DNA of 43,180 nt from Deltaproteobacteria bacterium (GCA_029860075.1 JAOUBX010000035.1:1-43180), one strand, 5' to 3'; positions 24,950 through 34,975 are shown, numbered from the stretch's first letter. Notes: generated by a model not told the origin, from the sequence alone. Translations and numbers: made by a program.

Positions 24950-25588
24950 TTGCACCACGTAATGTTCGATATCGATGGCACACTGGTCCAATCTTATGAC
25001 TTTGATGCCCGCTGCTTTGTTGAGGCCATCGAAGAAGTAATGAACCTGACAATTGACAGCGATTGGTCACAGTACAAATATGTGACGGATGCCGGCATAG
25101 TTGATGAAATCATCGATTTGAATAGCCTCGGTGGGAAGAAAGATGAAATCAGTGAAAAAGTAAAAAAATGCTTTGTGCGAAAAATTTCAGAACACCTTGA
25201 ACAAAATCCGGCTCAAGAAGTACCCGGCGCCTCTTCATTTTTATCCCGCTTGCATTCAATGGATAATGTCGCCCTCTCAATTGCCACAGGCGGCTGGTAT
25301 GAAAGTGCAATACTCAAATTAAGTTCAGCAGGAATTTGTGCCGCTAATATTCCTATTGCCTCTTCCAATGATCATTTCAGCAGAACTGAAATTATGAAAA
25401 TTGCTGAGTCCCGGTCAAATACCAAGGGTTCAGCAAAGCACACCTATTTCGGGGATGCCGGCTGGGACAAAAAGGCCTGCCATTTACTGGGCTGCAATTT
25501 TGTGCTTGTCGGAAATAAAATTGATCACCATCAGCGTATTAATGATTTCCTGTCAGTTAACGAAGCAATGGCATTTATTGGTTTATAA
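24950..25588 (+). CDS. HAD-superfamily phosphatase (phosphoglycolate-phosphatase-like)
   Basis: The start is TTG at 24950, with AAAAAGGAG ten bases upstream; it gives 212 residues. Motif I FDIDGTLVQS (nucleophile Asp and acid/base Asp), motif II SIATGGW and motif IV FGDAGWDKKAC are all present, with a helical cap between I and II. It dephosphorylates a small metabolite; the substrate is not readable. The gene ends 22 bp from the convergent Kelch gene. Confidence 0.82.
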   Translation: MHHVMFDIDGTLVQSYDFDARCFVEAIEEVMNLTIDSDWSQYKYVTDAGIVDEIIDLNSLGGKKDEISEKVKKCFVRKISEHLEQNPAQEVPGASSFLSRLHSMDNVALSIATGGWYESAILKLSSAGICAANIPIASSNDHFSRTEIMKIAESRSNTKGSAKHTYFGDAGWDKKACHLLGCNFVLVGNKIDHHQRINDFLSVNEAMAFIGL

Positions 25589-25610
25589 AATCCCATATTT
25601 AAATTGCCTC

Positions 25611-26933
25611 TTATTCCACTTCAATCTTGCTCACAAAAAGAATGGCCGGAAAGTTCTTCTTTAGCTCCTTGCTGTAGAAATTGGACATAAAAACGCCTTT
25701 GCTGTAGTGGATTTTTGTTCCCACTTTTAGATTTATCTGCGGCCCTGCCAGCCATTCGCCCGTACCATTCTTGGATACGAGTATGTAAGTATATCGCTTT
25801 GTCTGCAAGAGGTACTTGACAATCCCTGTGTTGGGAAGATTTGACTGTTTTTTAATTGTTTTTTCTTTTGCTTTCTCCTTAACAACTTTAGCCTTCCCCT
25901 CTTCAGCCCAGTAACCGATATGGCCCTTATCGTTAAATGTTGCATACTCGACACTATTCTGATAGCCATCACTGTTTGTCCCTCCCAGGATGTATATCCA
26001 ATCCTTATAAACGGCTGAACCAAGCATTGACCGGGGTGACGAAAGGGGTGTTGTCAATTGCCAGGAACTTAATTCTCCATTCTCGTTGGCTGTAGCCATT
26101 TCAATGCTGTCAAGGTATTCCGCCCCTGTAATCCCGCCAATGGCGTAGAGTCGCTTCTTGTTTGTTGCCGTTGATAGCCCGTACCGGCCTGTCTTAAGAG
26201 GTGACGTTTTCTTCCATTCCTCGTATCCCGCTTCATCGATGACTTTAGACCACTCCACATCCTGAATACCGATGCCTTCTGTTTCATGATGCCCCCCCAC
26301 AACGTAGGTCAAACCTCCGACCATTTTGACACCGTTAATATAGCGCAGCACCGTCAAAAGTTCTCCCTCCTCATACCATTCATCGAGTGTGCCGTCTTCC
26401 ATAATTCGGGCATGTTCAACACTCTTTAACATATCTCCGGAAAATCCACCGTAAACAAAAAGCATGTCATTAGCTGCCGTTACTTTCGTGCATCTGCGGC
26501 GCATTGTCATAAGATGCTTTTCCATTTGCCAGGAAGAAAGAGAGCCGTCGGGCAATACCCTGGCGCGTTCTGTTGAACGGAGCAGAACCTTTCCATACTG
26601 CCCTTTACCTCCGCCGACAACATAGATGTTACCTTTATAAAATACGGCATCAATAAAACCTCTCGGTTCATTTAAGGGCGGACCTTTCTTCCAGGGGCCG
26701 AGAGAGCCGTCATTCATAATTTTTGCATATTCTGTTGTATTGATAAAATTCCTGCCGTCTACGCCCCCGATTGCATAAATATGGCCATTAGCGACAACAA
26801 GGGCAGCGCCTGCCCTGGCGGTAGTCATGGGAGAGGTCTGCTTCCAGCCGCTTACCCAGACATTTTTTTGTTTTTCACAAGCAATGGAAAAAAGAGGAAT
26901 GGAGATCACAAGGATGAATAAAAATTTTTTCAT
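25611..26933 (-). CDS. Kelch-repeat lipoprotein with C-terminal NrfJ-like OB-fold tail
   Basis: The 440-residue protein has a lipoprotein-like signal (MKKFLFILVISIPLF, SIAC with the Cys at about 19). Residues about 30-340 form at least six Kelch-type blades, each with an IYAIGG/IYVVGG/LFVYGG-like strand and a downstream Trp, as in HIYAIGGVDGRNF and WIYILGGTNSDGY, so a beta-propeller is expected. After a Lys-rich linker (about 345-365) the tail YTYILVSKNGTGEWLAGP and VGTKIHYSKGVFMSNF resembles the small NrfJ-related OB-like domain. The role is unknown, probably outer-membrane or periplasmic binding. Confidence 0.72.
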   Translation of the reverse strand: MKKFLFILVISIPLFSIACEKQKNVWVSGWKQTSPMTTARAGAALVVANGHIYAIGGVDGRNFINTTEYAKIMNDGSLGPWKKGPPLNEPRGFIDAVFYKGNIYVVGGGKGQYGKVLLRSTERARVLPDGSLSSWQMEKHLMTMRRRCTKVTAANDMLFVYGGFSGDMLKSVEHARIMEDGTLDEWYEEGELLTVLRYINGVKMVGGLTYVVGGHHETEGIGIQDVEWSKVIDEAGYEEWKKTSPLKTGRYGLSTATNKKRLYAIGGITGAEYLDSIEMATANENGELSSWQLTTPLSSPRSMLGSAVYKDWIYILGGTNSDGYQNSVEYATFNDKGHIGYWAEEGKAKVVKEKAKEKTIKKQSNLPNTGIVKYLLQTKRYTYILVSKNGTGEWLAGPQINLKVGTKIHYSKGVFMSNFYSKELKKNFPAILFVSKIEVE

Positions 26934-26973
26934 GAAAGTATTTTAGTGAATGCAGCAGAATAAAAAAAGAAAA

Positions 26974-26997
26974 AAAGAGGGCATTCAAGCCCTCTTT
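26974..26997 (-). terminator. Rho-independent terminator of the CSLREA gene
   Basis: Perfect 9-bp stem AAAGAGGGC/GCCCTCTTT with a 6-base loop. Read on the minus strand it is followed by a T-rich tract (TTTTTCTTTTTTTATT), so it ends the gene at 27020-29299 just before the Kelch gene. Confidence 0.8.
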
Positions 26998-27019
26998 AAT
27001 GATTAACGCAGAGAAAACA

Positions 27020-29299
27020 TTACGCTTTGCTTCGGCGCCTGAAAAAGATGAAAAGCGTTCCGCCAATGATGGCCATGAAAAAGGGAACTGCAAAGGGATG
27101 CTTTATTCCATAAACAAGGGGGGTCAAGGCCCACCTCGTCATCATGCGGAGTCCTTCATACCTCTCTATTACCTCTGCAAGAGGCGGTGAATATTTATAG
27201 TACAGCGCTACAAATTTCCTGCCTGCTGAATGAGTCAGCAAGTGATTATCTCTGAACTGTCTCAGTAGGGTAACTTCCGACGCCATATAGCTTCCGTAAG
27301 CGGCTGTAGCGATAAAGCAACTTCCACCGCTTCCCCCTGAAGGAGCTGTTACATTTGTACCGGTTCCCGTAAAGGCAACATTAACGGTGCTTTCATCAGC
27401 ATCGTCGGACGTTATCACCAATGTAGCGCTTTTGGCCCCTGTTGAGCCCGGTGTGAAGGTAACTCCCATGGTGCAGTTAGTGCCGCCGCTGACTGTCGTA
27501 GGCGTCGCAGAGCAAGGATTCAGCCCTTTAGATAAATCGTAACTGAATTCAGACGCATTGGTGCCGTTGATTTGAATGTTGCTTACCGTCAAATCCAGAT
27601 CACCCGTATTTAAAATGGTGACAAAATGTTCCAGTGAATTTGTATTTACAACAGTATTGCCGAAATCGATTTGGAGGTCATTATTTATGCCTTGAGAGTC
27701 AAATACATCTATCTCCTGAGGAAGAACGGATGCCGATTCATATGCTCCCATATCGCAGTCAGGGGTACCGTCTCCATCACCATCGGTGGGGCGAAGATTG
27801 CCGCGCTGGTCAGTGATGATGGTCGACCCCGTGTGGTCCGTGCATGCGACCGGATTTCCGGCATCGATTGCCGGACTGCCGCTTTGCAGCGCATGGGTCT
27901 GCGTATTTCCGCCATTATTGGCAAGTGATCCCAGGAGCGGATTCTGTCCCGTAATATCACCGGTGCCGTCATTTTTTGTACATCCCGCCATATCCTGAAT
28001 TAGATTGTAAGTACTTGATGAGATATTACCGAAGCAGTCCACACCACCGCCGGCTGTATTGCCGGCAACGATACTGTTTTGCAACTGAAAATTTCCTACG
28101 GCGATGGATACGCCACCACCCGAGCCTGCGCTGCTTGAATTACCGGTAATGGTCACATTATTTAATTTTGAAAGGGGGCTCGTGGCTTGTAAAATACCGC
28201 CGCCGTTTCCCGTTGACGCCGTATTGCCTGAAATAGTCACGTTGTTTGCGTTAAGCGTGCCTGCATTGTAGATTCCGCCCCCTGCTGCGGCTTCATTGGT
28301 GGGACCTATAGTGCTTCCGTTGAGTGTTATGGTACCGTCGTTATTATATAATCCGCCACCCATTGAGGTGATTGAAGTAACGGCATTAAAGCTCACCGTG
28401 CTGTCCGTTAAGGTTATAGTTCCGAGGTTTATTTCATAAATTGCGCCGCCGTTAAGGGCTTTATTGTTGGTAAAATTACTGGTACTAATAGTCACCGTGC
28501 CGGTCATATCGTAAATGGCGCCGCCATTTTGAGTTGCCCTGTTGGCATTCATTGTAATGCTCGTAATAGCCATCGTTCCATCGTTATTATAGATGCCTCC
28601 ACCGTGTGAAGAAGTGGCTCTATTGGCGTTTATCTGAGTATCACTGATTGTCACTGTACCGCTGTTATTATAAAAACCGCCGCCCATTGTGCCTTCATTA
28701 TTGGGACCGATTTCACTGCTGCTGTATACTGCAAGCGTACCGGCGCTTCCGTTGTATAGCCCGCCACCCATAGCAGATGATGTGTTATTCGCCACCTGGC
28801 TGCCGTAAAGCGTGAGCGATGCACCGTCGGCATTATAGATACCGGCGCCGCTGCCCGTTACGTTACCACCGCTAATGGTCAAGTCGTTCAGGCTCCAGTT
28901 CACACCACCTGTGGGATTATGGAATACCCTGTCAAACAAGACAAGACCATTGCCATCAATCGTTGTCGCCGTCTTTCCTCCACCATTAATGGTCAGATCT
29001 TCCAGGATATCAAGATCGCCCGTAACAGATAGATCTTCACCTGTTCCCGTAATGGTCAATTGATAAAATCCGGCAGGAAGGGTGATGACATCGGCCCCTG
29101 AAGTTCCGGCAGTGCAGGAATCAACGGCAGCATTCGTATTTGCCGCGATGATCGCCTCACGCAGAGAACAGGAACCGTTATCAACTGAAGGATTATCATC
29201 AGCTGTTTCATTCACAACAATGGTGGCAGCCCACAGGGGAGAAGAACATAAAAAAGGAATAAACAGGAACATTAAAAATAAAATCTTTTTGATTTTCAT
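27020..29299 (-). CDS. CSLREA-domain beta-helix surface protein with CFI-box and C-terminal membrane anchor
   Basis: The start is ATG at 29299 behind AAAAGGAGGCAGTC; the frame reaches 29332 but without a ribosome-binding site. The 759-residue protein has a signal peptide ending LWAA (about 25), the CSLREA motif at 44-49, and about 350 residues of short repeats of the GGGIYNN/GGGLYN kind (right-handed beta helix, polymorphic-outer-membrane-protein-like). Next come a [14 protein letters not shown] segment and a choice-of-anchor-D/HYDIN-like beta domain (about 515-625). The C-terminus carries the CFI box [10 protein letters not shown], a helical stretch, and a final membrane helix with RRRSK. 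It is expected on the cell surface; ligand unknown. Confidence 0.85.
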   Translation of the reverse strand: MKIKKILFLMFLFIPFLCSSPLWAATIVVNETADDNPSVDNGSCSLREAIIAANTNAAVDSCTAGTSGADVITLPAGFYQLTITGTGEDLSVTGDLDILEDLTINGGGKTATTIDGNGLVLFDRVFHNPTGGVNWSLNDLTISGGNVTGSGAGIYNADGASLTLYGSQVANNTSSAMGGGLYNGSAGTLAVYSSSEIGPNNEGTMGGGFYNNSGTVTISDTQINANRATSSHGGGIYNNDGTMAITSITMNANRATQNGGAIYDMTGTVTISTSNFTNNKALNGGAIYEINLGTITLTDSTVSFNAVTSITSMGGGLYNNDGTITLNGSTIGPTNEAAAGGGIYNAGTLNANNVTISGNTASTGNGGGILQATSPLSKLNNVTITGNSSSAGSGGGVSIAVGNFQLQNSIVAGNTAGGGVDCFGNISSSTYNLIQDMAGCTKNDGTGDITGQNPLLGSLANNGGNTQTHALQSGSPAIDAGNPVACTDHTGSTIITDQRGNLRPTDGDGDGTPDCDMGAYESASVLPQEIDVFDSQGINNDLQIDFGNTVVNTNSLEHFVTILNTGDLDLTVSNIQINGTNASEFSYDLSKGLNPCSATPTTVSGGTNCTMGVTFTPGSTGAKSATLVITSDDADESTVNVAFTGTGTNVTAPSGGSGGSCFIATAAYGSYMASEVTLLRQFRDNHLLTHSAGRKFVALYYKYSPPLAEVIERYEGLRMMTRWALTPLVYGIKHPFAVPFFMAIIGGTLFIFFRRRSKA

Positions 29300-29519
29300 G
29301 ACTGCCTCCTTTTTCAGATGATAGGAAATCATTTTTCACCTCATAAAACGTTAGCAAAGGAAGGTCCGTTCCGCAAAAGAACGGCCTTTTTCAAATAACA
29401 GACAGGTTAGCAAAAAGCAGGGAAGAAAGAAAGGGCATTAGGCAGAAATATAAAAAAATCTTTTCAATCACCTTAATAAGGCTGACACAGGTTTGCCAAG
29501 GGACCCTTAATTTACGCTC
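29300..29519. other. gene-free stretch upstream of the CSLREA gene
   Basis: About 220 bp with no supported gene. It must carry the promoter of the minus-strand CSLREA gene, but I see no convincing -35/-10 pair. Confidence 0.3.
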
Positions 29520-29666
29520 CTATTCTCCGTCCTTTGACAAACGACGAGATATTTTTTTATAGGCTGAATAGAACATTTTGAGGAAAGGGATACCGAGAAA
29601 AAAAGCCATGGCAATCAGGCCTATCGTATTTGCAATGTCTGACTGGAAGAATTCGATAATTGCCAT
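29520..29666 (-). CDS. 48-residue single-helix membrane protein
   Basis: A minus-strand frame starts at ATG 29666 (CAAAGG nine bases upstream) and stops at TAG 29520-29522. The product has one strongly hydrophobic segment (ANTIGLIAMAFFLGIPFL) followed by a Lys/Arg-rich tail ending SRRLSKDGE, which obeys the positive-inside rule for an N-out/C-in helix. Nothing else explains this stretch. No homologue comes to mind; the role is unknown. Confidence 0.5.
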   Translation of the reverse strand: MAIIEFFQSDIANTIGLIAMAFFLGIPFLKMFYSAYKKISRRLSKDGE

Positions 29667-29827
29667 TGGGTACCTTTGAGGGTTAAATTGACACTGATGA
29701 AGACTGACTGACTATGATTTTTGATGATTATAAAATAGTTATTACATTCTCTGTCTTCAATATTCTTATCATTTTGCCACAAACAGGGGTTCCTCTTCAA
29801 CAGGATTTAAGGGAAGCAATTTAAAAT

Positions 29828-29858
29828 AAAGGGGTCAAGTATTAAACTTGACCCCTTT
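29828..29858 (-). terminator. strong terminator after leuD
   Basis: Perfect 13-bp stem, AAAGGGGTCAAGT (29828-29840) with ACTTGACCCCTTT (29846-29858), and 5-base loop. On the minus strand T-rich sequence (TTTATTTT) follows, which fits termination of leuCD. The plus strand also has a T run, so it may act in both directions. Confidence 0.75.
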
Positions 29859-29889
29859 TTATAATTTTCGGCTTTTACTAATATTGCAA

Positions 29890-30528
29890 TTAAGCAAAAA
29901 GCCAGGGCGCTTCCGTGGCCCTCTTTTCTTCATAAGCTTTTATTTTATCGGCATCCTGAAGGGTAAGGCCGATGTCATCAAGACCTTCCATGAGACAGTG
30001 TTTACGAAAAGGGTCGACTTCAAAACTAAAAGAAGTCCCTGAAGGCGTAGTCACCGTCTGCACCGACAAATCAACCTTGAGTTGATATCCGGATGCGGCT
30101 TCACATTCCTTAAAGAGGCGCTCTACGGTCTCAGCAGGAAGAACTACAGGAAGAATGCCGTTTTTAAAACAGTTGTTATAAAAAATATCGGCAAAGCTCG
30201 GCGCGATAATGCACCTGAAACCGTAATCGAGGAGCGCCCAGGGCGCATGCTCCCTTGAAGATCCACAGCCGAAGTTTTCCCTGGCAAGGAGAATACTCGA
30301 ATTCTCGTAACGCTCCTGGTTTAGAACAAAATCCTTGTTTCTGGGACGGTTGGTGCAGTCCATATCGGGCTGGCCCTGATCAAGATAACGCAACTCGTCA
30401 AAGAGGTAAGGGCCGAAACCTGACCTTTTGATTGATTTCAGAAATTGCTTGGGAATAATGGCGTCCGTATCGACGTTGGCACGGTCGAGCGGCGCTGCCA
30501 TTCCCTCAAATACTTTAAATACTTCCAT
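29890..30528 (-). CDS. leuD: 3-isopropylmalate dehydratase small subunit
   Basis: The 212-residue protein is the swivelling domain of isopropylmalate isomerase. With LeuC it converts 2-isopropylmalate to 3-isopropylmalate in leucine synthesis. Diagnostic features are [17 protein letters not shown] near the N-terminus and the hallmark [15 protein letters not shown]. The length fits the bacterial 200-residue type rather than the shorter archaeal form. It follows leuC by 34 bp and is followed by a strong terminator. The other leu genes are not in the window. Confidence 0.96.
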   Translation of the reverse strand: MEVFKVFEGMAAPLDRANVDTDAIIPKQFLKSIKRSGFGPYLFDELRYLDQGQPDMDCTNRPRNKDFVLNQERYENSSILLARENFGCGSSREHAPWALLDYGFRCIIAPSFADIFYNNCFKNGILPVVLPAETVERLFKECEAASGYQLKVDLSVQTVTTPSGTSFSFEVDPFRKHCLMEGLDDIGLTLQDADKIKAYEEKRATEAPWLFA

Positions 30529-30562
30529 AATAAATCCTCTTTAATTCTTTTTTAAAGTCGCT

Positions 30563-31966
30563 TTAAACCAGATCACGCACATCGACAAAGTGGCCGGCGA
30601 TAGCCGCAGCGGCAGCCATTTCAGGAGAGACGAGGTGCGTCCTTCCACCGGCGCCCTGGCGGCCTTCGAAGTTCCTGTTGCTTGTCGATGCACAGCGTTC
30701 CCCTGGTGCAAGCTGGTCCGTATTCATGGCAAGGCACATGGAACAGCCCGGATCACGCCATTCGAAACCTGCCTCCCTAAAAATTTTATGAAGACCTTCT
30801 TCTTCAGCCTGCTTTTTCACAGGCCCCGAACCGGGAACAACAAGGGCCAGTTTCACATTATCAGCCACTTTACGGCCTTTTGCTATCTCTGCAGCTGCGC
30901 GCAGGTCTTCAATACGGCCATTGGTGCAGGAACCAATGAACATCTTGTCAATCCTGATGTCTGTAATTTTTGTGTTGGCTTCGAGGCCCATATACTCAAG
31001 CGCCCTCTCCCATCCCTTTCTCTGCGTTTCATCCTTCGCCTCAGCCGGATCAGGCGTAGAACCGCTGATGGAAGTTACCATTTCAGGAGAAGTGCCCCAG
31101 GTAACCTGCGGATAGATCTCTTCAGCCTTGATATTAAGCTCGGCATCAAAATGGGCGTCCTCATCAGAATGGAGTTCTTTCCATGCCGATTCCGCCTTAT
31201 CCATAAGCCCGCCCTGCGGCGCAAAATTACGCCCCTCAATATAACCGATGGTCACATCATCAACAGCAACCATACCGCTCCTCGCCCCCCCTTCGATGGC
31301 CATGTTGCAAAGAGTCATTCTCCCTTCCATTGAGAGCGACCTGATAGTGGAACCGGCAAATTCAATGGCATAGCCTGTTCCACCGGCCGTACCTATTTGA
31401 CCAATAATATAAAGGGCAATGTCCTTGGCTGTTACGCCTTTAGCAAGCGTCCCTTCAACATTAATACGCATAACTTTCGGTTTCTTCTGAATAAGACACT
31501 GCGTAGCAAGCACATGCTCCACTTCGGACGTTCCGATACCCATGGCGATTGAACCGAAAGCGCCATGAGTTGACGTGTGGGAATCACCACAAACAACAGT
31601 CATGCCGGGAAGGGTCAATCCCTGCTCGGGCGCAACGACGTGAGCAACACCCTGACGCTCGTCATTCATTCCGAACTCCATAATACCGAATTCGGCACAG
31701 TTGGCATCGAGCGCCTCTACCTGCGCCCTGGCTACCGGGTCCTCTATCCCCTTTTCACGGCCGATGGTAGGCACATTGTGGTCAGGCGTCGCCATAACGG
31801 CCTTTGGACGCCATACCTTATGATTTTTCAGCCTCAGTCCCTCGAAGGCCTGCGGGCTCGTAACTTCATGCACAAGATGACGATCGATATAAAGCAGCGC
31901 CGAACCATCTTCCTTGGAAGTTACCACATGCTGATCCCAAACCTTGTCGAATAATGTTTTACCCAT
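30563..31966 (-). CDS. leuC: 3-isopropylmalate dehydratase large subunit
   Basis: The 467-residue protein is the [4Fe-4S] subunit of isopropylmalate isomerase. Cluster ligands are visible in IGSCTNGR and [11 protein letters not shown] (one Cys plus two Cys three residues apart), and [15 protein letters not shown] is the aconitase-family signature. AAAGGAGCAGGA precedes the ATG. A good promoter lies about 70 bp upstream (32034-32061). Length is normal. Confidence 0.97.
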   Translation of the reverse strand: MGKTLFDKVWDQHVVTSKEDGSALLYIDRHLVHEVTSPQAFEGLRLKNHKVWRPKAVMATPDHNVPTIGREKGIEDPVARAQVEALDANCAEFGIMEFGMNDERQGVAHVVAPEQGLTLPGMTVVCGDSHTSTHGAFGSIAMGIGTSEVEHVLATQCLIQKKPKVMRINVEGTLAKGVTAKDIALYIIGQIGTAGGTGYAIEFAGSTIRSLSMEGRMTLCNMAIEGGARSGMVAVDDVTIGYIEGRNFAPQGGLMDKAESAWKELHSDEDAHFDAELNIKAEEIYPQVTWGTSPEMVTSISGSTPDPAEAKDETQRKGWERALEYMGLEANTKITDIRIDKMFIGSCTNGRIEDLRAAAEIAKGRKVADNVKLALVVPGSGPVKKQAEEEGLHKIFREAGFEWRDPGCSMCLAMNTDQLAPGERCASTSNRNFEGRQGAGGRTHLVSPEMAAAAAIAGHFVDVRDLV

Positions 31967-32398
31967 TCCTGCTCCTTTATGAGAAGTTCCCTTCCCGGTT
32001 AATAGTCCTTTTAAAAATAATTTGAAAAATGGTATTTTACTAATTTAAGGCATTATGTCAATAAATACCTCTATATTTGAGCAATTCTTTTTATCTTTAT
32101 CGGGCACCACAATATGCCCTGGTGAAGCGTAAAGACCTGAATTGAATCTTCATGAGGGAAGATTATTTTTTTCTTCAATCCTTACAAATAACGAACCGAT
32201 AATCCCGGTAGGGGCAGTCGAAACACGACTTTTGGCAAAAGCTCATTTTATATGGCGCCTTTTGCCGGTCCGGTGAGAAAAAGCGCTTATCTTTTCAGGG
32301 GAACAGTTGTCTTAGGTCTTTCAAAATGTTATATTTAGAACCTGTTGATTACTTTAACCCTTTCATAAAGTCAAACCTATCAAAGATGCAGGTAATTT
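31967..32398. other. 432-bp divergent intergenic region (leuC / radical SAM 3)
   Basis: Besides the leuC promoter there is an 8-bp inverted repeat GGCAAAAG/CTTTTGCC around 32234-32270 and some G/C-rich sequence, but no gene. I found no T-box, leucine leader peptide or B12 riboswitch pattern, although B12-dependent genes are near. Confidence 0.45.
32034..32061 (-). promoter_or_regulatory. leuCD promoter
   Basis: Read on the minus strand: TTGACA (32061-32056), a 16-bp spacer, TAAAAT (32039-32034). Transcription should start near 32027, giving a leader of about 60 nt before leuC. Confidence 0.6.
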
Positions 32399-33865
32399 AT
32401 GGCAAATAAGAGCAAAAAGCGATCAATCCTTTTTATTCATCCAAGGGGAGAAAACTGGATGCCCGGGGAAAAGGACATGTCGCGCATTGCCAACATCATG
32501 CCCCCCATCGGCCTTTGCAGCCTTGCGGCATGGGTGGAAAAACACGGCCATCAGGCTTATATACATGACTGCTACGCCTTTCCCGGCCGTGACGATAAAA
32601 TCATGGCACAGATTGCTTCAAACCCGCCCGACTTTATCGGCTTTACATCGACAACATCAAGCTTTCTCGATGCCATAAGGATTGCAAAACAGATCAGAGA
32701 AATGAGACCGGAGATTCCCATCATCTTCGGTGGTGTCCACATTACCTCTATGCGGGAAAAACTGATGCGCCACTACCCTGTCATTGACTATGGTGTTGTC
32801 GGCGAAGGTGAAATCCCCCTGGCCTCACTTATGGAGAGCGATTTCCAGGACCTTTCTGAAATTCCGGGGCTTCTCTACAGGAAAGCAGACGACATTAAAT
32901 TCACAGGTTACGGGAAAAAAAACCAGCTTCTTAAACTTGATGAACTCCCCTTCCCTGCTTACGGCAAGCTGGAAGGTTTTCCCGAGGCCTACAAACTACC
33001 TATCTTTAACTACCCCAAATCACCTAACGCAACGATTGTGTCGAGCCGGGGGTGCCCCTATCAGTGTTCCTACTGTGACCGCACCGTCTTTCAGCAGTCC
33101 TTTCGATATAACTCGGCCAGGTACATGTTCGATCTCGTCAAACACCTCAACAAGGAATATGGCGTAAGGCATATTAATTATTACGATGATCTCTTTACTC
33201 TGAAACGTTCCAGAGTAGTCGAATTTTGCGAACTCATGATAAATAACAAGCTCGGTGTTACCTTTAACTGTGCGGCCCGTTCCGAACATATCGATCTGGA
33301 CCTCCTTAAGTTAATGAAAAAAGCCGGTTGCTGGATGATCAGTCTCGGTATCGAAACAGGCGATCCCGACCTTCTCGCGCTGCACCGTTCCAATTCCGAT
33401 CTCCAAATGATAAGGGAAAAGGTCGCTCTCATCCGCAAGGCAGGCATAAGAACAAAGGGGCTCTTCATGGTAGGCCTGCCCGGGGAGACGGAAGAGAGCA
33501 TCGACAAGAGTATTAACTATGCCCTTTCTCTACCCCTTAACGACATGAATGTGGCCAAGTTCACCCCCTTCCCCGGTTCTCCCGCCTATGACACGATCCA
33601 TGACTACGGCTCCTTTGAAGAAAACTGGGAAATGATGAACTGCACCAACTTCATCTTCATCCCCAGGGGATTCACAAAAGAGAGGCTTGAAGAGCGTTAC
33701 CATGAATTCTATCGCCGCCATTTCGAACGCACTCACATCCTCTTTGATTATGTAACCATGCTCTGGCGTTCTCCCAACAGCTGGCTCAGGTTCCTATCGA
33801 ACCTGGGTGATTTTCTAAGCGTCAAGAACGCTTTCAAGAGCGCCGGTGAAAAACCGGCAAACTAA
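32399..33865 (+). CDS. B12-binding domain/radical SAM protein 3 (BchE/methyltransferase-like)
   Basis: The 488-residue protein has an N-terminal B12-binding domain (about 10-145; PPIGLCSLAAWVEKHGH, IIFGGVHIT, VVGEGE), then C219-PYQ-C223-SY-C226 for the [4Fe-4S] cluster, SLGIETG and LFMVGLPGETEES of the radical SAM barrel, and a C-terminal region ending near 480. There is no DxHxxG, as usual. It lies 106 bp upstream of darA in the same direction and may be part of the dialkylresorcinol unit. The reaction is unknown; a methyl transfer to the resorcinol ring or its alkyl chains is a guess from context. Confidence 0.83.
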   Translation: MANKSKKRSILFIHPRGENWMPGEKDMSRIANIMPPIGLCSLAAWVEKHGHQAYIHDCYAFPGRDDKIMAQIASNPPDFIGFTSTTSSFLDAIRIAKQIREMRPEIPIIFGGVHITSMREKLMRHYPVIDYGVVGEGEIPLASLMESDFQDLSEIPGLLYRKADDIKFTGYGKKNQLLKLDELPFPAYGKLEGFPEAYKLPIFNYPKSPNATIVSSRGCPYQCSYCDRTVFQQSFRYNSARYMFDLVKHLNKEYGVRHINYYDDLFTLKRSRVVEFCELMINNKLGVTFNCAARSEHIDLDLLKLMKKAGCWMISLGIETGDPDLLALHRSNSDLQMIREKVALIRKAGIRTKGLFMVGLPGETEESIDKSINYALSLPLNDMNVAKFTPFPGSPAYDTIHDYGSFEENWEMMNCTNFIFIPRGFTKERLEERYHEFYRRHFERTHILFDYVTMLWRSPNSWLRFLSNLGDFLSVKNAFKSAGEKPAN

Positions 33866-33885
33866 TTCATTTCCCGGGGGAGCAA

Positions 33886-33975
33886 ATGAAAAATCGTAAT
33901 TTTCTTGCCTTAACCCGTAAGCTTGAGTATATTTATTTTCTTCCGGTGCCAATAAGCTATTCAACAAAGATATGA
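33886..33975 (+). CDS. possible 29-residue leader peptide coupled to darA
   Basis: ATG at 33886 follows CGGGGGAGCAA, a good ribosome-binding site. The frame runs 29 codons and its TGA overlaps the darA ATG (ATGA). The darA start itself has no clear Shine-Dalgarno sequence, so reading of this small frame could feed ribosomes to darA. The peptide has no recognisable motif. Chance occurrence is possible. Confidence 0.3.
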   Translation: MKNRNFLALTRKLEYIYFLPVPISYSTKI

Positions 33976-34919
33976 AACGTATACTCATCTTACATTACTC
34001 ACAAACAGGTCAGCTTAACAGGGCGGTAAAGTCAATGGTTGCGCCATTGGAAGCGTCGGGGACGTTTGAAGTTGTCTGGCAGGAACTGGTTCCGAAGAAA
34101 CCTTACCCCTACCCCTGGCCTGTTCTCGATTTTTTCGATGTCTTTCCTGAATCGGTCTACCTCGATCCACCGGAACTGAAGCCCCTTGAATCGATAAAAG
34201 ATCGGGATTTCGATCTCATTCTGCTTGCCTACCAGGTCTGGTTTTTATCACCCTCCTTACCGATAACGGCATTTCTAAAATCCGAAGAGGCAAAAAAAAT
34301 CCTCAAAGACAAGCCCATTATTACCTTTATCGCCTGCCGCGGCATGTGGCTCTGTGGCCATGACAAGGTAAAAAGCATGCTCCAGGCAAGGGGAGCGAAA
34401 CTGATTGATAACGTGGTTCTTGTTGACCAGGGGCCCCCCTGGGCCACCTTCGTCACGACACCGAGATGGCTTTTGACAGGGAAAAAGGGAGGATTCTGGG
34501 GCATATTCCCTCCTGCAGGCGTTTCCGACAAGGATATCGATGGCGCGTCACGGTTTGGAAAGGCGCTTGTTGATGCCCGTAACAGGATAGATAAAGACCT
34601 CCATTCCCCCCTCCTTAAAGGCCTTGGCGCAGTCAAGGTCAATCCACGCTACATTGCCGGAGAAAAAATGGTTCACAGGAGTTTTTACATCTGGGGCAAG
34701 CTCTTCAGGTCTATTGGAAAGCCCGGTCATCCTTTGCGCCGAATGATGCTCATTATCTATATTATGTTTCTTATTACCATGATTCTTACTGTTATGCCAC
34801 TGGGTGTAATCATCCGTTTCATCATGAGACCTTTCATGGAAAAAAAACTCCAGTCGAAAGTCAGGAAACTGGAAGAACCTTCAGGATCTTCTACGGAAAG
34901 AGTTACAGACTACGTTTGA
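33972..34919 (+). CDS. darA: dialkylresorcinol condensing enzyme DarA homologue
   Basis: The 315-residue protein has a flavodoxin-like start ILHYSQTGQLNRAVKS (phosphate-loop pattern STGQ) and the distinctive EPxKPYPxPW-type block, here VPKKPYPYPWP, with FDVFPESVYLDP after it. I recognise these as DarA features. A C-terminal membrane segment (about 258-285, MMLIIYIMFLITMIL) and a basic tail anchor it. In dialkylresorcinol synthesis DarA is implicated in converting the DarB condensation product into the aromatic ring. darB follows after 56 bp. Confidence 0.85.
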   Translation: MKRILILHYSQTGQLNRAVKSMVAPLEASGTFEVVWQELVPKKPYPYPWPVLDFFDVFPESVYLDPPELKPLESIKDRDFDLILLAYQVWFLSPSLPITAFLKSEEAKKILKDKPIITFIACRGMWLCGHDKVKSMLQARGAKLIDNVVLVDQGPPWATFVTTPRWLLTGKKGGFWGIFPPAGVSDKDIDGASRFGKALVDARNRIDKDLHSPLLKGLGAVKVNPRYIAGEKMVHRSFYIWGKLFRSIGKPGHPLRRMMLIIYIMFLITMILTVMPLGVIIRFIMRPFMEKKLQSKVRKLEEPSGSSTERVTDYV

Positions 34920-34975
34920 ATTTTTATCTTATTTAGTATATAGTTAGCCATTATTTTTTTCACATGGGGTAATTA

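Noticed and set aside
30590..31333. A 247-codon plus-strand frame opposite leuC
   Set aside because: leuC is certain on the minus strand, and the antisense frame has no family resemblance; long antisense frames are common opposite such genes.
31967..32398. T-box, leucine leader or cobalamin riboswitch before leuC or the radical SAM gene
   Set aside because: I found neither a run of Leu codons nor the conserved T-box or B12-box sequence; only a promoter and an 8-bp inverted repeat are visible.
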